64,000 nucleotides of DNA from Gammaproteobacteria bacterium (GCA_013817245.1 JACDDA010000007.1:81111-145110), one strand, 5' to 3'; positions 17,243 through 28,364 are shown, counted from the first letter of the stretch. Numbers and translations: made by a program. Notes: generated by a model from the sequence alone, not told the origin.

Positions 17243-18703
17243 ATGGATCACTTACCCATTTTTCTTAATCTTCAGCAACGTCGCTGCCTCATCGTAGGCG
17301 GCGGCGCGGTTGCGTTACGCAAAGCCGAACTACTTCGGCAAGCCGGCGCGCAGATCACCTTGCTTGCCACTGAATTGCATCCACAATTACTTAGCTGGCA
17401 TGAAGCGGGAACCATCGAACGCTGGTTACCATATGCAGCTAAAGATTTTGCTGACTTATTAAACGAACGCATTAACACGTTTGTATTAGTGATTGCGGCT
17501 ACCGATGATGCGGTCATTAATCAAACCGTACACGACGTTGCGCAAGCGGCCAATATTCCCGTTAATGTGGTTGATCAACCCGCATTATGCAGTTTTATTT
17601 TTCCGTCGATCATTGATCGCTCACCGGTGATTATTGCTGCGAGCACCGGTGGCCGTGCGCCGGTATTAGCGCGATTGTTACGCGAAAAACTCGAAGGTTT
17701 AATTCCGCAACACTACGGCAAACTCGCCACACTCGCCGGCGCTTTACGCGCACAGATTAAACAAGCGTTGCCCGACATAACGGTGCGCCGCCGTTTTTGG
17801 GAGCAACTGTTGCGCAGTCCTTACGCCGATCAATTAATGCAAACTAATAGTGTTGATGCAAAACACATCGCCGAAAATTTACTGACGCACTACACCGGTG
17901 AAAATCATCAACATACCGCCAATAAAATGGGCGGTGAAGTATATTTAGTAGGTGCAGGCCCAGGCGATCCAGAGTTATTAACATTTCGCGCATTGCGTTT
18001 AATGCAGCAAGCGGATGTGGTGTTATATGACAAACTCGTTTCCGATGAAGTATTAAATCTCGTACGCCGCGATGCGGAAAAAATATTTGTCGGTAAAACT
18101 CAAGGTTGTCACAGCAAACCGCAAAGCGAAATTAATCGTTTACTAGTGGAATACGCGCAACAAGGCAAACGTGTCTGCCGTTTAAAAGGTGGCGATCCCT
18201 TTATTTTCGGTCGTGGCGGCGAAGAATTGCAAAGTCTAGTAGCAGCGAAAGTACGTTTTCAAGTCGTGCCTGGCATCACTGCCGCGACGGCCTGCGCAGC
18301 GTATGCGGGCATTCCACTCACGCATCGCGATCATGCGCAGAGTTTGATTTTTGTCACCGGACATTTACGTGAAGACGGTGAATTTATATTGAACGGTTCA
18401 CTGGATTGGCAAACCTTGAGTAAACCACAACAAACCGTGGTGTTTTATATGGGCTTAAAAAATCTTGCACAAATCACTGAACAATTGCGCGCGCACGGGA
18501 TGCCCGATGTAATGCCGATTGCCATCGTTGAAAACGGCACGCGGGTTAATCAACGCGTGATCAGTGGCACGTTAGCGAATATTGTGCAACAAACAGAAAA
18601 CAATGACGCAAGCCAACCGAGCTTAATTATTATTGGTGAAGTGGCGGCTTTACACGAATCATTACAATGGTTTGTTCCAGAGCTTATTGAAAACTCTGTC
18701 TAA
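17243..18703 (+). CDS. cysG: siroheme synthase, trifunctional
   Basis: The 486-residue fusion makes siroheme from uroporphyrinogen III. Residues 1-210 are the dehydrogenase/ferrochelatase half: CLIVGGGAVALRKAELL binds NAD, and ASTGGRAPVLARLLREKLE is the conserved loop. Residues about 230-486 are the SAM-dependent uroporphyrinogen-III methyltransferase: VYLVGAGPGDPELLT, RLKGGDPFIFGRGGEE, and VPGITAATACAAYAGIPLTHR. Siroheme is the cofactor of the CysI encoded at 9616. It is cotranscribed with cysH. Length equals that of typical enterobacterial CysG plus about 30 residues. Confidence 0.95.
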   Translation: MDHLPIFLNLQQRRCLIVGGGAVALRKAELLRQAGAQITLLATELHPQLLSWHEAGTIERWLPYAAKDFADLLNERINTFVLVIAATDDAVINQTVHDVAQAANIPVNVVDQPALCSFIFPSIIDRSPVIIAASTGGRAPVLARLLREKLEGLIPQHYGKLATLAGALRAQIKQALPDITVRRRFWEQLLRSPYADQLMQTNSVDAKHIAENLLTHYTGENHQHTANKMGGEVYLVGAGPGDPELLTFRALRLMQQADVVLYDKLVSDEVLNLVRRDAEKIFVGKTQGCHSKPQSEINRLLVEYAQQGKRVCRLKGGDPFIFGRGGEELQSLVAAKVRFQVVPGITAATACAAYAGIPLTHRDHAQSLIFVTGHLREDGEFILNGSLDWQTLSKPQQTVVFYMGLKNLAQITEQLRAHGMPDVMPIAIVENGTRVNQRVISGTLANIVQQTENNDASQPSLIIIGEVAALHESLQWFVPELIENSV

Positions 18704-18729
18704 TCAAGGTTAATAAAATTGTGTAAAAA

Positions 18730-19293
18730 TTAACTCTGATAACGCAAGCGCGATGAACGCCAATACACTTCTGGTACGTCGGCGCGCAAAGCTAAGATTC
18801 GGCAGGTCACAAATAAAAAATCGGATAATCGATTTAAATATTTTTGTAGTAAAGGATCCGTTTCAGGTTCTTCAAATGTTAACGTAACTAAACGACGTTC
18901 TGCGCGTCGACAAATGCTACGCGCTAAATGACAACTCGCCACCGCTAAATTACCCGCCGGCAAAATGAATTCGCGCAAATGCGGCAAGTGATCGTTTAAA
19001 TCGTCTAGTTGTTTTTCAATTGCAGTAATCCGCGCTTCGTTTAAACCGCTGTATTCAGGTGAGCTTAGCTGGCCGCCCATTTCGAATAAGTCATGCTGAA
19101 TTTCTGATAATAAAAAGCGCATATCTTCAGGAATGTCATGCGCGACGACAATGCCAATAGCGGAATTAAGTTCGTCTACCGCGCCAATGGCTTCAATTAC
19201 AAACGTGTCTTTTTCGACACGGCTGCCATCCGATAAAGCAGTAGTGCCGTCATCACCGGTGCGTGTATAAATTTTAGTAAGTCGATATCCCAT
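18730..19293 (-). CDS. cob(I)alamin adenosyltransferase, PduO type
   Basis: The 187-residue protein transfers the adenosyl group of ATP to cob(I)alamin. The N-terminus KIYTRTGDDGTTALSDGSRVEKD is the ATP-binding loop of the PduO-type family, and RSICRRAERRLVTL contains the family's conserved Arg-Glu-Arg helix. E. coli BtuR is unrelated in sequence, so I leave the symbol blank. It lies downstream of the riboswitch-controlled receptor gene but behind a probable terminator (19405-19438), so it may be transcribed separately. It converges on cysG with 26 bases between. Confidence 0.9.
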   Translation of the reverse strand: MGYRLTKIYTRTGDDGTTALSDGSRVEKDTFVIEAIGAVDELNSAIGIVVAHDIPEDMRFLLSEIQHDLFEMGGQLSSPEYSGLNEARITAIEKQLDDLNDHLPHLREFILPAGNLAVASCHLARSICRRAERRLVTLTFEEPETDPLLQKYLNRLSDFLFVTCRILALRADVPEVYWRSSRLRYQS

Positions 19294-19404
19294 GGCGTGC
19301 TCCTATTATTGGCTGGCACATATCACTGTGCAGGGGCGAAGCATGGTAAAGGGAAATGGCCGCCGCGACAATCCGTGCAGCGACCATTTATAGAGAAGTA
19401 GTCT

Positions 19405-19438
19405 AAAAATCCCTTATTTCGTCAATGACCCATAAGGG
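19405..19438 (-). terminator. intrinsic terminator after the BtuB-like gene
   Basis: On the minus strand, CCCTTAT (19438-19432) pairs with ATAAGGG (19417-19411) and is followed by ATTTTTAG. It lies 12 bases past the receptor stop. Confidence 0.6.
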
Positions 19439-19449
19439 CTAACAAATAA

Positions 19450-21429
19450 TTATTCAAAACGATAGGCAAGACTTAACCAAGTGTTGCTGCCCGTGGCGGG
19501 ATAATAAGCTCCAAACGAGTTAGCATAATCGTAGTATTGTGCATTAAACAAATTATCAATGCGCAAACCCAGATTCCACTGATTGACGCTGTAGTTCAAG
19601 GTGAAATTACTCACGTTGTAACCTGATAGTGGATCTGCTGCATTATCGTTATCACCGGGCAAATATTGTTTGCCGATACGTTTAGTTTCAAACGACAGGC
19701 TAACATCCGCGAGCTGATAATTAACCGCGCCACGGATCACATTTTCGGGCACACCTGAAACATCGTTACCGGCAAATACACCTGAACGGAATTCTGCTTT
19801 AGTTAATGTATAAGCGCCGACAAAACTCAATGCGGATGTTGCATTAACGCCAAGCTCTAAAGTGCCGCCCACACGCCGCGTTTCATCAAAGTTCACATTG
19901 GCGCCCGGAAAAAATCCACCACTGTCTGCGCTTGGGTCAAACGCAATTTCGTTTTGCAAATCTAATAAGTACGCGGATGATTTAACGTACAGAACATCAC
20001 TTTGCCATTGTGCACCTAATTCCCAGGTATCACCGGTTTGCACTTCTAAGCCATTGCTACCCAACGCCGTAAAAGCTTGTTCATCTACTTTTGCAAAACG
20101 ATAGTTTTGATCAAAACGTACAAACAATTTTAAACTTTCAATGGGTCGCAACGTAGCGCCTAACGAGTAAACGGTAACACTGTCATCGTGTTTTAAACCA
20201 TCGGGATAGTCAGTAGCATCGGTTAACTCATCATCGACCTTGGCAGTCCGTAAGCCCACCGTTACACCCAACATCGGCAATACAGGAATCACCGTATTGG
20301 AATAAAGCGATTCAGTTTGTTGTTGATTGCTGCGATCAAAGTCACCAAAACTACTAGGAATAAAACTTTTATAATCCGAATCAATCCTTTCAAAACCTAA
20401 AGCACTCACCAACTCACCTGCGCTTAATTGATAACGCGCTTCAATTTGCGGATTTACTGTGTTTTGCTCGCGCAGACTATTACCTGGATCAGTAGTGCAG
20501 GAACTAAACAAAGCGCAGCCACTAAAGTTTTGCAAAAAGACTTGTTCATCTCGCGCACGTGTGACATCTAATTGCGCACGAAAATGTTCTGCAAAACCTA
20601 ACCATACTTGCGCATGACCCGTATCGGTATTGCTATTAATATAATCATTTTCAAAATCTTCATAGGAAATACGCGGCGAACTTTTTGCATCGTCTTCCGA
20701 TAAAGCGCCCGCTGTTTGTTGTTTTTGTTCTGCACCTTGGTATTCCAACAAGCCACCGAATGATTCAAAGGTAAATTCATTGCGTACGCTAACAAATGTT
20801 TCATCAACTTTACTGTGCTCACGATAACCATCGGTGTGACGATCGCTTGCATTGACACGTAAACCATAAAAACCCCATTGCTGACTCGCGCCTACATCCG
20901 CTTGATAAGTGTTATAAGCACCGACACCCACTTTCGCATAAGCACGTAATGCATCAGCTTTGCGAGTAATAATGTTTATCACACCACCGACGGCTTGATC
21001 GCCATAAACTGTACCGGCGCTGCCTTCAATAATTTCAATGCGTTCAACATCATCTAAAGCGATGGTATTTAAATCGGGTGCAGCGATGTCGGTATTGTTT
21101 AAACGTCGCCCATCAATTAAAACTAATACGTTAGAACCTGCTGATTCACCAAAACCACGCATATCAATAACCGCACCGGTGCCAGGATTAGTAACGCTAA
21201 TGCCTGCACGACCTAATAATATTTGATCTAGCGTGACGGCATTGCTCGCTAAAATTGCCGCGCGATCAATGACGGTGAAACTTGCGGGTAAATAAGTGGT
21301 TGCAGATTCCGTGCGTAAAGCGCTAACAATAGTTTCCGGTAATGCACTGCTTTGCGCCCCGCAAACAGTGTTAGACGTTAACAACAATACGGGCAATAAA
21401 CATAACCCGTTTAATAAACGTTTTTTCAT
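19450..21429 (-). CDS. btuB: TonB-dependent vitamin B12 receptor
   Basis: From ATG 21429 the protein has 659 residues with a signal peptide ending near VCGAQS. ETIVSALR just after it is a TonB box. The plug domain follows (ITNPGTG..IDMRGFGESAGSNVLVLIDGRRLNN and YGDQAVGGVINIITRKA), then a 22-strand barrel ending in the aromatic residue F of SLAYRFE. The cobalamin riboswitch immediately upstream and the BtuCD/BtuF genes beside it make cobalamin (or a cobinamide) the probable ligand. The longer frame reaching 21534 runs into the riboswitch and is rejected. Confidence 0.92.
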   Translation of the reverse strand: MKKRLLNGLCLLPVLLLTSNTVCGAQSSALPETIVSALRTESATTYLPASFTVIDRAAILASNAVTLDQILLGRAGISVTNPGTGAVIDMRGFGESAGSNVLVLIDGRRLNNTDIAAPDLNTIALDDVERIEIIEGSAGTVYGDQAVGGVINIITRKADALRAYAKVGVGAYNTYQADVGASQQWGFYGLRVNASDRHTDGYREHSKVDETFVSVRNEFTFESFGGLLEYQGAEQKQQTAGALSEDDAKSSPRISYEDFENDYINSNTDTGHAQVWLGFAEHFRAQLDVTRARDEQVFLQNFSGCALFSSCTTDPGNSLREQNTVNPQIEARYQLSAGELVSALGFERIDSDYKSFIPSSFGDFDRSNQQQTESLYSNTVIPVLPMLGVTVGLRTAKVDDELTDATDYPDGLKHDDSVTVYSLGATLRPIESLKLFVRFDQNYRFAKVDEQAFTALGSNGLEVQTGDTWELGAQWQSDVLYVKSSAYLLDLQNEIAFDPSADSGGFFPGANVNFDETRRVGGTLELGVNATSALSFVGAYTLTKAEFRSGVFAGNDVSGVPENVIRGAVNYQLADVSLSFETKRIGKQYLPGDNDNAADPLSGYNVSNFTLNYSVNQWNLGLRIDNLFNAQYYDYANSFGAYYPATGSNTWLSLAYRFE

Positions 21430-21534
21430 GGGAAGATCCCCTTGTGAACAATAATAAATATTGCGGGGATGAGTGGCGGGATAAAAAATAAAATATTCCC
21501 GCACGTGGCCCACCGCAACGTGTTTAATATTCAC

Positions 21535-21757
21535 AGGCCGGTATCCGGGCTGACGGTTGAATGTTTAAACGCATGATTTAAATATGCTTTAAATATTCGG
21601 CTTCATACCTTCCCATATTATCTATTGAATGTTGAAACATTCATGTAACTAACACAGTGGTTATTTATGAAGCTATAACCGATCACCGTTGCGGGGGCAG
21701 CGTTGGTATTTCACCAAACTTCCCGTTTAACGCGTGCAATGACGAGCACCTGTAAAC
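21535..21757 (-). promoter_or_regulatory. cobalamin riboswitch
   Basis: On the minus strand the leader shows the conserved elements in order: ACAGGTGCTCG at the 5' end (about 21755), CGGGAAGTTTGGTG, then GCTGCCCCCGCAACGG (B12 box core), GATCGGT, CCACTGTG, GGGAAGG, and AGCCCGGATACCGGCC closing P1 near 21535-21552. This is a textbook AdoCbl-type aptamer. It lies 105 bases before the btuB ATG and after btuD, so it governs the receptor, presumably lowering its expression when cobalamin is plentiful. Confidence 0.95.
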
Positions 21758-21790
21758 GTGTGCGCACAGTACTTAGACTGAAGTAAAAAA

Positions 21791-22588
21791 TCAAGCAGGA
21801 TGAAAGACGGGACCGAACGCGGTTTCGATACGTTGAATAGGATGTTGATAAATTTCACTGAGCAATTCAGATGTTAATAATTCGCTGACAACACCGCTGC
21901 GCCATTTACCTTCCGGCAATAAAGCCAACACATGCGTGCAATAACGCCAAACTAAATCAGGCTCATGGACACTCATGATTAAGGTCGCACCACGCGCACT
22001 GAGATCACGGTTAATCACGTCTAACATCTGTATGCGAAAATGCCAATCCAGATGATTAGTGGGCTCATCTAACAATAACAACGCGCTTTGTTGCGCTAAA
22101 ACAGCTGCTAATGCTACTCGCTGACGCTCACCGCCCGATAAACTGGCTAATTCACGTTGCGCAAAATGTTGCATTTGCACGGCAGTTAAAGCCTGCATAA
22201 TAATCGCGTGATGTTCATAGTCAGTATGAGTATTCTTAATAAAAAAAGAATATTGTTGATAAGGAAAACGTCCTAGTGCTACCCGCTCATATACGGTGCT
22301 GGCAAACACTGACGCTTGTTCTTGAGATAAAAAAGCTATTTGTTGCGCACGTTCTAAAGAAGACCAGACAGTTATTAATTTGTTATTTAATAAAACGCTG
22401 CCCGTAGTAGGCGCACACCACGCCGTGATCGCGTCCAACAAACTGGTTTTGCCGGCGCCGTTAGCGCCTAAAATTGCCCAGCGTTCGCCTGCTTGAATAT
22501 TCAGCTGTAAATCACGCACTAAATTTTTAGCGCCACGTTGAATCGTTAGGTTTTTGAGTTGCAATAAACTCCCTTGGAATAAACTCAT
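21791..22588 (-). CDS. btuD: cobalamin ABC transporter ATP-binding protein
   Basis: The 265-residue ATPase has Walker A GANGAGKTS, signature LSGGERQRV and Walker B LLLLDEPTNHLDW, and belongs to the FecE/BtuD group. It energises uptake through BtuC. The ATG at 22588 overlaps the BtuC stop codon (ATGA), which decides the start; the frame extending to 22693 lies inside btuC. With the riboswitch following directly, it is probably read from the btuC promoter, not under the riboswitch. Confidence 0.92.
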   Translation of the reverse strand: MSLFQGSLLQLKNLTIQRGAKNLVRDLQLNIQAGERWAILGANGAGKTSLLDAITAWCAPTTGSVLLNNKLITVWSSLERAQQIAFLSQEQASVFASTVYERVALGRFPYQQYSFFIKNTHTDYEHHAIIMQALTAVQMQHFAQRELASLSGGERQRVALAAVLAQQSALLLLDEPTNHLDWHFRIQMLDVINRDLSARGATLIMSVHEPDLVWRYCTHVLALLPEGKWRSGVVSELLTSELLSEIYQHPIQRIETAFGPVFHPA

Positions 22589-23610
22589 AGAGCATCCAAC
22601 GCCGCAGCGCGACGACGCAATAAATAAATAAATAAAGGCACGCCGATTAACGCAGTACAAACACCTACTGGCAATTGTTGTGGCGCTAACCAAACACGCG
22701 CGAGAGTATCAGCAAAAACTAATAAAGCTGCGCCTAATAAAATCGAGGCGCTCAATAGATAACGATGCCGACGCACGCCGCTTAAACGCAACACATGCGG
22801 CACAATCAAACCAATAAAACCAATCGGCCCTGCGCATGCCACCGCCGCTGCACAAGCTAATGAAGCCATTATTAACACCATCAACTGCACGCGCTGCACA
22901 TTAATGCCTGCATGATAAGCTAAGGTATTGCCATGGATTAATATGTCTAAGATAGGTGCAATACTGTGCGCCCAAATAAATACCACTATCAATATCGCTA
23001 AAGCAATTGGCCAGTGTTGCGCCACACTTAAATCACCTAACAACCAAAATAAAGCGACTTGTAATTGTTGTTGCGCGCCTAAGCTTAATAAAAAACTTAA
23101 TACAGCACCCCAACCCGTGGCTAATACGACGCCCATTAATAATATACGTTCGGGTGATGCACTATGCCGCGCACTTAAGCCTATTAAACATATCAAACTG
23201 AGTAATGCGCCCAACCACGCGGCTAAGGGTAATGGTAAAAACGTCCAGCCAAAAGTGATTACTAATAATACGGATGCACTTGCACCACCCGACACACCCA
23301 AAACAAAAGGTTCGGCTAAAGGATTGCGTAAAACAATTTGCAATAAAACACCCGCTAACGCTAATAAAGCGCCTACCACTGCACCGGCTATTACTCTCGC
23401 CATGCGCAGTTCACCAATCACATCTATTTTAATAAAAGCGGGACTGCTTGCATCAGCAAAAGACAGGGGCCAATACCAGCCTGCGCTGCCCAAGCTAATA
23501 CCTAAACTCACCGCTAACAATAAAGCCAACGCGCACAGCGCGAGCATGAAATATTCTCGGCGCGTATTAGCATGGTGAAATGATGAGCGAGTGGGCATAA
23601 TGCGTCGCAT
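22585..23610 (-). CDS. btuC: cobalamin ABC transporter permease
   Basis: This 341-residue protein is a FecCD-family permease with about ten membrane segments. RVIAGAVVGALLALAGVLLQIVLRNPLAEPFVLGVSGGA near the N-terminus and GPIGFIGLIVPHVLRLSGVRRHR in the second half are the family hallmarks, the latter including the loop that contacts the ATPase. Context of btuD, btuF and btuB makes cobalamin the likely substrate. ATGs at 23610 and 23598 are both possible. It is divergent from btuF, with only 29 bases between the likely start codons. Confidence 0.9.
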   Translation of the reverse strand: MRRIMPTRSSFHHANTRREYFMLALCALALLLAVSLGISLGSAGWYWPLSFADASSPAFIKIDVIGELRMARVIAGAVVGALLALAGVLLQIVLRNPLAEPFVLGVSGGASASVLLVITFGWTFLPLPLAAWLGALLSLICLIGLSARHSASPERILLMGVVLATGWGAVLSFLLSLGAQQQLQVALFWLLGDLSVAQHWPIALAILIVVFIWAHSIAPILDILIHGNTLAYHAGINVQRVQLMVLIMASLACAAAVACAGPIGFIGLIVPHVLRLSGVRRHRYLLSASILLGAALLVFADTLARVWLAPQQLPVGVCTALIGVPLFIYLLRRRAAALDAL

Positions 23611-23639
23611 TATTCATGTTTTGCGCCGAAGGGGCAAAT

Positions 23640-24518
23640 ATGCAATCGCTCTTTTTGTATTTACCGCGCTTAATTTTAATCTGCACGGTGTTTATTAACC
23701 TCATAGATGTCGCTCACGCGCATGAAGCCATTCACGCACGTGATGCTAGCGGAACCTCGATCACGCTTGCGCAGCCGGCCAAACGCATTATTAGTTTAGC
23801 GCCGCATATTACTGAATTATTATTTGCAGTAGGTGCAGGTCCACAGGTCATCGCAGTTTCGCAATACAGCGATTATCCAACTCCTGCTAAAGCCTTGCCG
23901 CGCATCGGTGCCGCAGGCGCTTTAGATTTAGAAAAAATTATTCAACTCAAGCCTGACTTAATTATTGGCTGGCAAAGTGGCAACGCGGCGAATGCCATAG
24001 AAAAACTTCGCGCGCTAAGCATCAACGTTTATTTATCCGAACCGCGCAATTTAGATGATATAGGCAAAGAATTATTAGACATTGGACGTTTAAGTGGCGG
24101 CGCTCAAGCAAACCAAGCGACGATTGCGTGGCAAGATTTTGTACGCACACTAAAACCTCGCAATAAAAAAATAATAAATACTTTTATTGAAATTTGGCCA
24201 GCGCCTTTAATGAGCATTAATCAGCAACATTTACTCACGGATGCATTACAACGTTGTGGCGGACATAATATTATTGATACCCCAGCTTTAGCGCCGGTAG
24301 TTGATATTGAAAGCGTGTTAATAAAAAAGCCCGCGTTGGTTGTGTTGGCTTTGCCTACTGAACAAGCACACGCTGCAGAACGCGATTGGCAACAATGGCC
24401 AACGCTGCACGCTCGCATTATGACCATTAATCCTGATGAATTACTCAGACCAACGCCGCGTATGATGTTTGGCATTCGTCGCTTGTGCGCTGCATTACAT
24501 GCGTTAGCCGCGCCCTAA
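23640..24518 (+). CDS. btuF: periplasmic cobalamin-binding protein
   Basis: The 292-residue protein has a signal peptide ending VAHAHE, then KRIISLAPHITELLFAVGAG, VSQYSDYP, and LDLEKIIQLKPDLIIGWQSG, the pattern of class III solute-binding proteins of the BtuF type. It delivers cobalamin to BtuCD. The ATG at 23640 has AAGGGG six bases upstream; the frame could extend to 23616 but without signal-peptide logic. It reads away from btuC and towards metH. Confidence 0.9.
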   Translation: MQSLFLYLPRLILICTVFINLIDVAHAHEAIHARDASGTSITLAQPAKRIISLAPHITELLFAVGAGPQVIAVSQYSDYPTPAKALPRIGAAGALDLEKIIQLKPDLIIGWQSGNAANAIEKLRALSINVYLSEPRNLDDIGKELLDIGRLSGGAQANQATIAWQDFVRTLKPRNKKIINTFIEIWPAPLMSINQQHLLTDALQRCGGHNIIDTPALAPVVDIESVLIKKPALVVLALPTEQAHAAERDWQQWPTLHARIMTINPDELLRPTPRMMFGIRRLCAALHALAAP

Positions 24519-24578
24519 AAAAACCATACAACATGTCGCCTAAGGAGACGCTCATCTATTTATAGGATCTATATAAGG

Positions 24579-24592
24579 TATAATGCCGCCTC
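24579..24592 (+). promoter_or_regulatory. possible metH -10 element
   Basis: TATAAT at 24579-24584 is followed by GCCGCC, the same -10 plus GC-rich discriminator style seen before sat, cysH and livK. If it is the promoter, the ATG at 24583 cannot be the metH start. No good -35 is visible, so this is weak. Confidence 0.3.
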
Positions 24593-24618
24593 GCAAACCA
24601 ACCTTAATCCGCAAAATC

Positions 24619-27600
24619 ATGACACCCGACAGCCCGCTCGCACAATCCGCATTAAGCCGCACCACCAAACTACACGCTGCACTCAAGCAACGTATTCTGA
24701 TTCTCGATGGCGCGATGGGCACGATGATTCAAAATCATCGTTTAGAAGAAGCTGATTATCGCGGCAAGCGTTTTGCCGATTGGCCCAGTGATTTAAAAGG
24801 TAATAATGATTTATTAACGCTGACCCAACCACAGATAATTCGCGGCATTTATGATGCTTATTTAAATGCGGGCGCCGATATTTTAGAAACGAATTCTTTT
24901 AATGCAACACGCATCGCAATGGCCGATTACGCGATGGAAGATTTGTCAGCGGAAATTAATCGCGCCGCCGCACAATTAGCCCGCGCCGCCGCCGATGCTA
25001 AAACTGCGCAAACCCCCAATCAGCCACGTTTTGTTGCTGGCGTGTTAGGACCTACCAATCGTACTGCCAGTATTTCACCGGATGTTAATGATCCCGGTTT
25101 TCGTAATACCAGCTTCGATCAATTACGCGGCGCTTATTACGAATCGGCTAAAGCCTTAATGGAAGGTGGCGCTGATATTATTTTGATAGAAACTATTTTC
25201 GACACACTAAACGCTAAAGCTGCCGTGTTTGCGGTACAAGAATTATTTGATGATCTCGGTTGGTCATTACCGATTATGATTTCGGGCACCATCACCGATG
25301 CCTCCGGCCGCACGCTCACCGGCCAAACCACTGAAGCATTTTGGAATTCACTGCGACATGCAGAACCTATTTCAATTGGTTTAAATTGCGCGCTAGGCCC
25401 CAAAGAATTACGCGCTTATGTTGATGAGTTATCACGCTTAGCCGATACGCATGTCTCTGCGCATCCGAATGCGGGTTTGCCTAATGAACTGGGTGGTTAC
25501 GATTTATCACCGGAAGATATGGCGAAACATATTGATGAATGGGCCAGTGCAGGATTTTTAAATATTGTTGGCGGTTGCTGCGGCACCACGCCTGAACATA
25601 TTGCAGCCATCGCTGCGGTGGCGCGCAAACATGCGCCGCGTGTTATTCCGACGATACCTAAAGCATTACGACTCGCCGGTTTTGAACCTTTTAATATTAC
25701 CGCTGATAGTTTATTTATTAATGTCGGTGAACGTACCAACGTAACGGGTTCAGCGCGTTTTTTAAAATTAATTAAAGAAGGCGATTTTGAAACAGCCTTA
25801 GATGTTGCGCGTCAACAAGTGGAAAGCGGCGCGCAAATTATTGACATTAATATGGATGAAGGCTTGCTGGACGCGCATCAAGCGATGTCACGTTTTTTAA
25901 ATCTGATAGCAGCTGAACCCGATATCGCACGCGTGCCCATCATGATCGACTCCTCAAAATGGGAAGTGATTGAAACCGGTTTAAAATGCATTCAAGGTAA
26001 AGGCATTGTTAATTCGATTTCGCTAAAAGAAGGTGAAGCCAAATTTATTGAGCAAGCCAAACTGGTGCGGCGCTATGGCGCAGCGGTCATCGTCATGGCA
26101 TTTGATGAGGCGGGGCAAGCCGATACTCAACAACGTAAAGTGGAAATTTGTACACGTGCTTATAAAATTCTAACGGAACAAATCGGCTTTCCAGCAGAAG
26201 ACATTGTTTTTGATCCTAATATTTTTGCGGTCGCAACCGGTATCGAAGAACATAATAATTACGGCGTAGATTTTATTGAAGCCACACGCCTTATTAAACA
26301 AACTCTGCCCTACGCTAATATATCGGGCGGCGTATCAAACGTCTCGTTTTCATTTCGCGGCAATAATCCCGTACGCGAAGCTATCCATGCCGTATTTTTA
26401 TTTCATGCGATTAAAGCCGGCATGGACATGGGCATTGTTAACGCCGGTCAATTAGCATTATACGAAGATATTCCCAGCGACTTGCGTGATGCAGTTGAAG
26501 ATGTAATTTTAAATCGCCACAGCGGCGCAACCGAAGCCTTACTTACCATTGCCGAACGTTATCGCGGTGATGGCCAAGTCGTAGAAGCCAAGAAAGAAGA
26601 TCAAGCGTGGCGCCAATTACCGGTGAATGAACGTTTATCGCATGCTTTAGTAAAAGGCATTGATGAGTTCATCGAGATGGATACCGAAGCAGCGCGCTTA
26701 CAAGCCGAACGACCTTTGCATGTTATCGAAGGTCCGTTAATGGACGGCATGAATGTCGTCGGTGATTTATTTGGCGCAGGGAAAATGTTTTTGCCTCAAG
26801 TAGTAAAATCGGCACGCGTAATGAAAAAAGCAGTCGCTTATTTAATGCCCTATATGGAAGATGAAAAAGCCGGCGCTTCAAAAAATGGCCGCATTTTAAT
26901 GGCAACCGTAAAAGGCGACGTTCATGACATTGGCAAGAATATTGTTGGCGTAGTATTGCAATGCAATAGTTATGAGGTCATCGACTTAGGTGTCATGGTA
27001 CCTACCGAAAAAATTCTGCAAACAGCGAAAGAATTAAATTGCGATATTATTGGTTTGTCAGGTTTAATCACGCCTTCGTTAGATGAAATGACGCATGTTG
27101 CAAAAGAAATGCAACGCCAAGGTTTTACAATTCCTTTAATGATTGGCGGCGCAACCACTTCTAAATTACATACGGCGGTAAAAATTGATCCGCAATACGA
27201 ACATCCAGTGGTGTATGTTCCCGATGCTTCACGCGCTGTGGGTGTTGCAGGCAATTTATTAAGCCCCGAAAATCGTGAAAAATATACGCTAGCTTTAAAA
27301 GAAGAATATCGTGATATGCGTGATCGCCGTAACGCGCAACAAGATAATCGCAAACAAGCCTCCATGGTTGATGCGCGCGCTAACAAACAAGCGATTGATT
27401 GGTCCGCTTATACACCACCCACGCCCCAATTTTTAGGCACACAAATTCTGGATAATTATCCATTAGAAAAATTAGTGCCCTTTATTGATTGGACACCGTT
27501 TTTCCAATCATGGGAATTAGCTGGAAATTATCCCGCTATTTTAGATGATGAAATTGTGGGTGAGGAGGCGCGGAAATTATTAGCTGATGCGAAAATCATG

Positions 27601-28329
27601 CTAGAAAAAATTATTCAAGAAAAATGGCTAACAGCGAAAGCGGTGTTTGGATTTTTTCCTGCCAATAGCAATGGCGCAGATGACGTCACTTTATATACAG
27701 ACACAACACGTCAACCCACATTAAACACGCTGCATTTTTTACGACAACAAAGCATTAAACAACAAGGTCGTTATAATCACTGTTTAGCGGATTATATTGC
27801 GCCGCAAACCAGCGGCTTAGCTGATTACATAGGCGCGTTTGCTGTAACCACAGGGCTTGGCATTGAGCCGCATGTAGCGCGTTTTGAAAAAGATCACGAT
27901 GATTACAATGCTATTTTACTAAAAGCCTTGGCAGATCGTTTAGCCGAAGCATTTGCTGAACATTTACATGCACGCGTGCGCCAAGAATTTTGGGCTTATG
28001 CGTCCGATGAAATTTTAAATAACGAAGATTTAATTAAAGAAAACTATCGCGGCATACGACCTGCGCCCGGTTATCCTGCTTGCCCAGACCATACTGAAAA
28101 AGATGCTTTATGGACGTTGTTACAACCTGAGCGCATCGACATGAGCTTAACCGAAAGCAAAGCTATGTGGCCTGCTGCTGCGGTGTCGGGTTGGTATTTT
28201 GCTCATCCCGATGCGCGCTATTTTGGCGTTGGGAAAATCAGCAAAGAACAATTAGAAGATTATGCAGCACGTAAAAATATGGACATTGCAACTGCCGAAC
28301 GTTGGTTGGCACCTTTGCTGGCTTATTAA
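24619..28329 (+). CDS. metH: cobalamin-dependent methionine synthase
   Basis: The enzyme transfers methyl from 5-methyltetrahydrofolate to homocysteine via cobalamin. The 1236 residues contain the four modules in order: homocysteine domain ([14 protein letters not shown] at the start; zinc ligands in LNCALG and GGCCGT), pterin domain ([15 protein letters not shown]), cobalamin domain (DVHDIGKN near residue 767, His is the cobalt ligand; [13 protein letters not shown]), and the activation domain with [12 protein letters not shown] for SAM. Length matches E. coli MetH (1227). ATG 24583 would add 12 residues and has AAGG close by. The neighbouring B12 uptake genes supply its cofactor. Confidence 0.95.
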   Translation: MTPDSPLAQSALSRTTKLHAALKQRILILDGAMGTMIQNHRLEEADYRGKRFADWPSDLKGNNDLLTLTQPQIIRGIYDAYLNAGADILETNSFNATRIAMADYAMEDLSAEINRAAAQLARAAADAKTAQTPNQPRFVAGVLGPTNRTASISPDVNDPGFRNTSFDQLRGAYYESAKALMEGGADIILIETIFDTLNAKAAVFAVQELFDDLGWSLPIMISGTITDASGRTLTGQTTEAFWNSLRHAEPISIGLNCALGPKELRAYVDELSRLADTHVSAHPNAGLPNELGGYDLSPEDMAKHIDEWASAGFLNIVGGCCGTTPEHIAAIAAVARKHAPRVIPTIPKALRLAGFEPFNITADSLFINVGERTNVTGSARFLKLIKEGDFETALDVARQQVESGAQIIDINMDEGLLDAHQAMSRFLNLIAAEPDIARVPIMIDSSKWEVIETGLKCIQGKGIVNSISLKEGEAKFIEQAKLVRRYGAAVIVMAFDEAGQADTQQRKVEICTRAYKILTEQIGFPAEDIVFDPNIFAVATGIEEHNNYGVDFIEATRLIKQTLPYANISGGVSNVSFSFRGNNPVREAIHAVFLFHAIKAGMDMGIVNAGQLALYEDIPSDLRDAVEDVILNRHSGATEALLTIAERYRGDGQVVEAKKEDQAWRQLPVNERLSHALVKGIDEFIEMDTEAARLQAERPLHVIEGPLMDGMNVVGDLFGAGKMFLPQVVKSARVMKKAVAYLMPYMEDEKAGASKNGRILMATVKGDVHDIGKNIVGVVLQCNSYEVIDLGVMVPTEKILQTAKELNCDIIGLSGLITPSLDEMTHVAKEMQRQGFTIPLMIGGATTSKLHTAVKIDPQYEHPVVYVPDASRAVGVAGNLLSPENREKYTLALKEEYRDMRDRRNAQQDNRKQASMVDARANKQAIDWSAYTPPTPQFLGTQILDNYPLEKLVPFIDWTPFFQSWELAGNYPAILDDEIVGEEARKLLADAKIMLEKIIQEKWLTAKAVFGFFPANSNGADDVTLYTDTTRQPTLNTLHFLRQQSIKQQGRYNHCLADYIAPQTSGLADYIGAFAVTTGLGIEPHVARFEKDHDDYNAILLKALADRLAEAFAEHLHARVRQEFWAYASDEILNNEDLIKENYRGIRPAPGYPACPDHTEKDALWTLLQPERIDMSLTESKAMWPAAAVSGWYFAHPDARYFGVGKISKEQLEDYAARKNMDIATAERWLAPLLAY

Positions 28330-28364
28330 ATACTTTATTAAAATAATCACAACAGCAAGAACAA

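Noticed and set aside
8254..24584. General claim of ppGpp-controlled promoters from TATANT plus GC-rich discriminator at sat, cysH, metH, livK and hicB-like genes
   Set aside because: Suggestive, but the elements are short and start sites are unknown; only the sat/cysH match is strong enough to report.
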